Source: Aplectana chamaeleonis (lineage: Eukaryota; Nematoda; Chromadorea; Rhabditida; Cosmocercidae). Taken from it: a stretch of 64,000 bases of DNA. The DNA is taken from assembly GCA_029168955.1 (NCBI GenBank), contig JAPDOI010000214.1, positions 434,001 through 498,000 on the forward strand. Direction: 5' to 3'. Both the position numbers and the translations under genes were made by a program. The notes beneath the pieces were generated by a model. It was not told the origin of the DNA and made no database searches. It saw only the letters and a program-made list of their open reading frames with translations. Below are positions 57,514 to 64,000 of this stretch, one piece after another. Every line of letters starts with the position of its first letter. The stretch's first letter is position 1.

Positions 57514-58287
57514 TACACACATCCTGATCCCATTGAGAGATTCAAGAAAAAATGAAAAATCGGGTGTGTATTGGCAATTTTAATTCAGCTAATCCGCGTT
57601 CTCATGTCAAATCCCAGTGACGCTGACTTAATGCTTTTGCACTCATCTGAAGTATCGGCTTTCTTATCCCACGCCTCCTTGAATTTTCGCCAGTTTGTGC
57701 GCTAAGAATTTGCCAACATAACTGACATCTCCCACTCTCTATGTTGTTAGTGCACTCCGTCTGTTTGCAGTTAGTCAAAATTTTTCGTTTTGTAACCGCT
57801 TTACCATTTATGATTTATCGTCAGTGTGCTCAAATAACCCATTTCTGCTTCTGTGAAGGTCTCGGACGTCTGCAGAGGCTCTTAGAACCTTCATAGGTAT
57901 TGTTATCATTTTGTGAAGTTCAAATGTTTTTTAATGCAAACCCTTTTATGCCCTAAATTTTCATAACTAATGAAAATTCCCTGTTACTCGATTGTATGAA
58001 AAAAATCATAACGATCTTAGATTAAAACACATGATGAAAGGAAATGACAAAAATGGTGCACCAACTACTCTGCCGATTCGAGACTTGATGCTTCAGAAAA
58101 ACTGCCTTGATGCTCATGTACAAGTCGGCATGAAGTCTCAATTCGCCGCGTTAAATTCACTGTATGGGTGAATTTGCCGCTAGGATAGGTGAGAATGGGG
58201 TGAATATCTCGTGAAAATGGTGCGACCTGGCAGCGAGAGAGGGTCCAATTTACCCCGAGAATGAGGTGAAATTACCTCGAAAAATGG
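57514..58287. other. Gene-free stretch
   Basis: No gene is supported. From about 58160, GGTGAATTT/GTGAAATTACC-type short repeats recur (58164, 58263, 58286). Confidence 0.4.
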
Positions 58288-58647
58288 GTGAGTTTACCTC
58301 GAAAATTTCACGAATTTGATGGTCCACAGCGCAAGAAGCCCCGCCTTGTCCGCAACATGGGCGTAATCTCCGCCGAGGTCTGCGGTGAGGAGCCACCTTC
58401 TGCGGACCACGGCGTAACTCGCCCCTCCACCCCCGCCGTGAGGATACCCACTGTATCCTCCCAGCAGCCAAAATTATGCTGGCCTCCGGAGAGTGACCCG
58501 AAGTCACCTTTCAGGGCCAGCATCAGAATGCCGAATGAGGACTCTAGTGAGATGGGGCGGCTTTTATACCGGCTGTGCTCATGGCAAACACATCGAGACG
58601 TGATTAATTGTGGTGAGCGCGAAGCGCTCACCAGGATTTGGCTTTGA
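58288..58647 (+). CDS. Orphan open reading frame, doubtful
   Basis: The frame is open for 119 codons through a GC-richer patch. It contains a basic nuclear-localisation-like KKPRLVRN and a proline/serine-rich middle (RPSTPAVRIPTVSSQQPK). An acceptor-like TCCACAG lies near 58327 and a donor-like CTCTA/GTGAGA near 58546, which would bound a 73-codon exon. The C-terminal part (GEREALTRIWL) is repeat-derived: it is the GGTGAGCGCGAAGCGCTCACC palindrome shared with 16.57 kb. An equally long minus frame overlaps, so I do not regard it as proven coding. Confidence 0.2.
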   Translation: MSLPRKFHEFDGPQRKKPRLVRNMGVISAEVCGEEPPSADHGVTRPSTPAVRIPTVSSQQPKLCWPPESDPKSPFRASIRMPNEDSSEMGRLLYRLCSWQTHRDVINCGEREALTRIWL

Positions 58648-58820
58648 TCTCTTCCCGCGCGGATGCCCTACAATGAGATCACCTATTCATACCGTCAACA
58701 GAGGTATGAGCTGTACACTATTCGACGCGCTGCAAGAAATTACATATGTGTGCAACTTTTCATCCCAACTGGTCCCCGCTTTCTGAAGTTATGACCTCTC
58801 AAAGTACGCAAAAACGTTCT

Positions 58821-58884
58821 CCACCACCGCCTCCGCCTCCGCCTCCGCCTCCGCCTCCGCCTCCGCCTCCGCCTCCACCTCCGT
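58821..58884 (+). repeat. CCGCCT microsatellite, about 9 units
   Basis: A run of CCGCCT hexamers, with CCACCACCG at the left and CCACCTCCG at the right. Frames across it read poly-Pro or poly-Arg. Confidence 0.9.
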
Positions 58885-59267
58885 CCGTCGAAAACCATTT
58901 TTCTGGAAGGCGTGGACCAAATCGCTCGAAAATTTGTGACTAGATGTAATAGACCACGGGAATGACGAAAATAATTGTCAGAACTCACCATAATGACTTC
59001 TGGGCCTAACGGGCGTTTGAAACTCGGAAACCGGCCTCTCAAGATTAGTTTATAAAATGACGGGTTTTTCGTTATCAGTCATTGTTTTCTTAGAGACTCC
59101 ATATAAATACCTTGCTCTCTAGGGTGGTGTACTCTAAACGTCCGGCTTGGAACAGGACGCTATGCGGAAGGGTTGTTTTTGAGCGTGGCGCGTGTTTGTA
59201 CCATGCGCACCAAAGATAAGAAGTCGTCGCAGGGTGTGCTGAAGTGTCGGTTGACTATGCGAGACCG
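58885..59267. other. Spacer before satellite array B
   Basis: No gene was recognised between the hexamer microsatellite and the start of the satellite. Confidence 0.4.
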
Positions 59268-62200
59268 CAGTAGGAGTATGCAGGACGTCGTGGAACTACA
59301 GCAACCCCTCATTAGGTGTGCAGGACGTCGTAGAATGTGTGCAGGACCTCAGTAGGAGTGCGCAGGACCTTAGTAGGAGTGTGCAGGACATCATGGGACC
59401 TGTGCAGGACCCAAGTAGGGGTGTGCAGGACGTCGTAGAATGTGTGCAGGACCTCAGTAGGAGTGTGCAGGACCTTAGTAGGAGTGTGCAGGACATCATG
59501 GGACCTGTGCAGGACCCCAGTAGGGGTGTGCAGGACCTCAGTAGGAGTGTGCAGGACATTTTGGGACCTGTGCAGGACCCCAGTAAGGGTGTGCAGGACG
59601 TCGTAGAATGTGTGCAGGACCTCAGTGGGAGTGTGCAGGACCTTAGTAGGAGTGTGCAGGACATCATGGGACCTGTGCAGGACCTCAGTAGGTGTGTGCA
59701 CGACCTCAGTAGGAGTGTGCATGACATTATGGGACCTGTACAGGACCTCAGTAGGAGTGCGCAGGATATCATGGAACGTGTGCAGGACCCCAGTAGGGGT
59801 GTGCAGGACGTCGTAGAATGTGTGCAGGACCTCAGTAGGAGTGTGCAGGACCTTAGTAGGAGTGTGCAGGACATCATGGGACCTGTGCAGGACCCCAGTA
59901 GGAGTGTGCAGGATATCATGGAACCTGTGTAGGACCCCAGTAGGGGTGTGCAGGACATCGTAGAATGTGTGCAGAACATCAGTAGGAGTGTGCAGGACAT
60001 CATGGGACCTGTGCAGGACCCCAGTAGGGGTGTGCAGGACGTCGTAGAATGTGTGCGAACCTTAGTAGGAGTGTGCAGGACATCATGAAACATGTGCAAG
60101 ACCCCTGTAAGGATGAGCAGGACTTCATGGAATGTGTGCAGGACATCAGTAGGAGTGTGCAGGACATCATGAAGCGTGTGCAGGACCCCAGTAGGGTTGA
60201 GCAGGACGTCATGGAATGTGTGTAGGACCTTAGTAAAATTACACAGGACATCATAGAACGTGCGCAGGACCCCAATAGGGGTGTGCAGGACATCATGGAA
60301 TGTGTGCAGGACCTCAGTAGGAGTGTGCAGGACATCATGAAACGTGTGCAAGACCCCTGTAAGGATGATCAGAACTTCGTGGAATGTGTGCAGGACATCA
60401 GTAGGAGTGTGCAGGACATCATGAAGCGTGTGCAGGACCCCAATAGGGGTGTGCAGGACATCATGGAGTGTGTGCAGGACCTTAGTAGGAGTGTGCAGGA
60501 CATCATGAAACGTGTGCAAGGCCCCTGTAAGGATGATCAGAACTTCGTGGAATGTGTGCAGGACATCAGTAGGAGTGTGCAGGACATCATGAAACGTGTG
60601 CAAGACCCCTGTAAGGATGATCAGAACTTCGTGGAATGTGTGCAGGACATCAGTAGGAGTGTGCAGGACATCATGAAGCGTGTGCAGGACCCCAATAGGG
60701 GTGTGCAGGACATCATGGAATGTGTGCAGGACCTTAGTAGGAGTGTGCAGGACATCATGAAACGTGTGCAAGGCCCCTGTAAGGATGATCAGAACTTCGT
60801 GGAATGTGTGCAGGACATCAGTAGGAGTGTGCAGGACATCATGAAACGTGTGCAAGACCCCTGTAAGGATGAGCAGGACTTCATGGAATGTGTGCTGGAT
60901 CTCAGTAGGGGTGTGCAGGACGCCGTAGAATGTGTGCAGGACCTCAGTAGGAGTGTGCAGGACCTTAGTAGGAGTGTGCAGGACATCATGGGACCTGTGC
61001 AGGACCCCAGTAGGGGTGTGCAGGACCTCAGTAGGAGTGTGCAGGACATTTTGGGACCTGTGCAGGACCCCAGTAAGGGTGTGCAGGACGTCGTAGAACG
61101 TGTGCAGGACCTCAGTGGGAGTGTGCAGGACCTTAGTAGGAGTGTGCAGGACATCATGGGACCTGTGCAGGACCCCAGTAGGGGTGTGCAGGACCTCAGT
61201 AGGAGTGTGCATGACATTATGGGGCCTGTACAGGACCTCAGTAGGAGTGCGCAGGATATCATGGAACGTGTGCAGGACCCCAGTAGGGGTGTGCAGGACG
61301 TCGTAGAATGTGTGCAGGACCTCAGTAGGAGTGTGCAGGACCTTAGTAGGAGTGTGCAGGACATCATGGGACCTGTGCAGGACCCCAGTAGGAGTGTGCA
61401 GGACATCATGGAACCTGTGTAGGACCCCAGTAGGGGTGTGCAGGACATCGTAGAATGTGTGCAGAACATCAGTAGGAGTGTGCAGGACATCATGGGACCT
61501 GTGCAGGACCCCAGTAAGGGTGTGCAGGACGTCGTAGAATGTGTGCAGGACCTCAGTGGGAGTGTGCAGGACCTTAGTAGGAGTGTGCAGGACATCATGG
61601 GACCTGTGCAGGACCTCAGTAGGGGTGTGCAGGACCTCAGTAGGAGTGTGCATGACATTATGGGACCTGTACAGGACCTCAGTAGGGAAGTGCGCAGGGA
61701 TATCATGGAACGTGTGCAGGACCCCAGTAGGGGTGTGCAGGACGTCGTAGAATGTGTGCAGGACCTCAGTAGGAGTGTGCAGGACCTTAGTAGGAGTGTG
61801 CAGGACATCATGGGACCTGTGCAGGACCCCAGTAGGAGTGTGCAGGACATCATGGAACCTGTGTAGGACCCCAGTAGGGTGTGCAGGACATCGTAGAATG
61901 TGTGCAGAACATCAGTAGGAGTGTGCAGGACATCATGGGACCTGTGCAGGACCCCAGTAGGGGTGTGCAGGACGTCGTAGAATGTGTGCAGGACCTTAGT
62001 AGGAGTGTGCAGGACATCATGAAACATGTGCAAGACCCTGTAAGGATGAGCAGGACTTCATGGAATGTGTGCAGGACATCAGTAGGGAGTGTGCAGGACA
62101 TCATGAAGCGTGCAGGACCCCAGTAGGGTTGAGCAGGACGTCATGGAATGTGTGTAGGACCTTAGTAAAATTACACAGGACATCATAGAACGTGCGCAGG

Positions 62201-64000
62201 ACCCCAATAGGGGTGTGCAGGACATCATGGAATGTGTGCAGGACCTCAGTAGGAGTGTGCAGGACATCATGAAACGTGTGCAAGACCCCTGTAAGGATGA
62301 TCAGAACTTCGTGGAATGTGTGCAGGACATCAGTAGGAGTGTGCAGGACATCATGAAGCGTGTGCAGGACCCCAATAGGGGTGTGCAGGACATCATGGAG
62401 TGTGTGCAGGACCTTAGTAGGAGTGTGCAGGACATCATGAAACGTGTGCAAGGCCCCTGTAAGGATGATCAGAACTTCGTGGAATGTGTGCAGGACATCA
62501 GTAGGAGTGTGCAGGACATCATGAAACGTGTGCAAGACCCCTGTAAGGATGAGCAGGACTTCATGGAATGTGTGCTGGATCTCAGTAGGGGTGTGCAGGA
62601 CGCCGTAGAATGTGTGCAGGACCTCAGTAGGAGTGTGCAGGACCTTAGTAGGAGTGTGCAGGACATCATGGGACCTGTGCAGGACCCCAGTAGGGTGTGC
62701 AGGACCTCAGTAGGAGTGTGCAGGACATTTTTGGGACCTGTGCAGGACCCCAGTAAGGGTGTGCAGGACGTCGTAGAACGTGTGCAGGACCTCAGTGGGA
62801 GTGTGCAGGACCTTAGTAGGAGTGTGCAGGACATCATGGGACTCTGTGCAGGACCCCAGTAGGGTGTGCAGGACCTCAGTAGGAGTGTGCATGACATTAT
62901 GGGACCTGTACAGGACCTCAGTAGGAAGTGCGCAGGACATCATGGAACCTGTGCACGACCCCAGTAGGTGTGTGCAGGACGTCGTAGAATGTGCAGGACC
63001 TCAGTAGGAGTGTGCAGGACCTTAGTAGGAGTGTGCAGGACATCATGGGACCTGTGCAGGACCCCAGTAGGAGCGTGCACGACATCATGGAACCTGTGCA
63101 GGACCCCAGTAGGTGTGTGCAGGACGTCGTAGAATGTGTGCAGAACCTCAGTAGGAGTGTGCAGGACATCATGGGACCTGTGCAGGACCCCAGTAAGGGT
63201 GTGCAGGACGGCGTAGAATGTGTGCAGGACCTCAGTGGGAGTGTGCAGGACCTTAGTAGGGAGTGTGCAGGACATCATGGGACCTGTGCAGGACCTCAGT
63301 AGGGGTGTGCAGGACCTCAGTAGGAGTGTGCATGACATTATGGGACCTGTACAGGACCTCAGTAGGAGTGCGCAGGATATCATGGAACGTGTGCAGGACC
63401 CCAGTAGGGGTGTGCAGGACGTCGTAGAATGTGTGCAGGACCTCAGTAGGAGTGTGCAGGACCTTAGTAGGAGTGTGTGCAGGACATCATGGGACCTGTG
63501 CAGGACCCCAGTAGGAGTGTGCAGGACATCATGGAACCTGTGTAGGACCCCAGTAGGGTGTGCAGGACATCGTAGAATGTGTGCAGAACATCAGTAGGAG
63601 TGTGCAGGACATTATGGGACCTGTGCAAGACCCCAGTAGGGGTGTGCAGGACGTCGTAGAATGTGTGCAGGACCTCAGTAGGAGTGTGCAGGACATCATG
63701 AAACGTGTGCAAGACCCCTGTAAGGATGAGCAGGACATCATGGAACCTGTGCAGGACCCCAGTAGGGGTGTGCAGGACATCATGAAACGTGTGCAAGACC
63801 CCTGTAAGGATGAGCAGGACGTCGTAGAATGTGTGCAGTACCTCAGTAGGAGTGTGCAGGACCTTAGTAGGAGTGTGCAGGACACCATGAGACCTGTGCA
63901 GGACGTCAGTAGGAGTGTGCAGGACCTCAGTAGGAGTGTGCAGGACATTATGAGACCTGTGCAGGACCTCAGTAGGAGTGTGCAGGACATCATGGGACCT
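59268..64000 (-). repeat. Satellite array B, 21-bp units in higher-order blocks, runs off the window
   Basis: The basic unit is GTGTGCAGGACCTCAGTAGG plus A (21 bp), with alternating variants such as CATCATGGGACC and CGTCGTAGAAT that define 42-bp dimers. Higher-order structure is clear: markers recur 1932 bp apart (AAAATTACACAGG at 60235 and 62167, exactly 46 x 42) and 1680 bp apart (60841 and 62521, 40 x 42), the difference being a 252-bp internal duplication. Frames run through on both strands, including 785 codons on minus (VLHTPTEVLHTFYD-type heptads) and 379 on plus (SVQDIMKRVQD). These follow from the 21-bp period. I treat the array as non-coding. Confidence 0.92.

Noticed and set aside
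59296..61653. 785-codon minus-strand ORF with heptads VLHTPTE/VLHTFYD
   Set aside because: It is made only of satellite units with a period divisible by three; the opposite strand is equally open, and later units carry frameshifts.

Overview
This window looks like repeat-saturated, non-coding-rich DNA from a nematode, most likely a clade V (rhabditid/strongylid, hookworm-like) species. The pointers are: two sequences matching the nematode spliced leader SL1 (21/22 and 19/22 identical), splice acceptors of the TTTTCAG type, very long introns (4.2 and 15.4 kb), a degenerate CR1/jockey-type retrotransposon, and a very high density of small inverted-repeat DNA transposons. There is no bacterial gene organisation. 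The species assignment is inference.

Only one gene is well supported. It lies on the minus strand with three exons (31504-31912, 27026-27254, 11216-11623) whose splice phases agree. It encodes the C-terminal part of a single-pass membrane protein with a highly basic cytoplasmic side and ends at an AATAAA signal at 11114-11119. Its 5' exons are not visible. Two further exon-like segments (18887-19110 minus, 30769-30894 plus) have good splice sites and open frames but no partners.

Layout: 1-4200 is a small TA-type MITE split by a 3.8-kb inverted-repeat insertion. 5.4-9.3 kb holds several nested MITEs, including a three-layer nest at 8266-9331. 11-16 kb holds the 3' exon, a hAT-type element with an 8-bp target duplication, a 640-bp near-perfect palindrome and a 1.9-kb satellite. 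18-27 kb is a patchwork of MITEs with one SL1-like copy inside a 525-bp inverted-repeat element. 27-32 kb carries two exons with a 5'-truncated retrotransposon in the intron between them. 33-57 kb is dominated by one TTAA-flanked family (about 10 copies with both ends visible), one of which has an internal 27/28-bp minisatellite of about 33 units. 59.3-64 kb is a second satellite array, made of the same 21-bp unit as the 14-16 kb array but in opposite orientation.

Most long open frames here (for example 785 codons on the minus strand at 59.3-61.7 kb) are consequences of satellites whose period is divisible by three, not genes. The most unusual observations are the SL1-like sequences embedded in repeats, the oppositely oriented sister satellites, and several nested transposons whose empty sites can be read from paralogous copies inside the same window.
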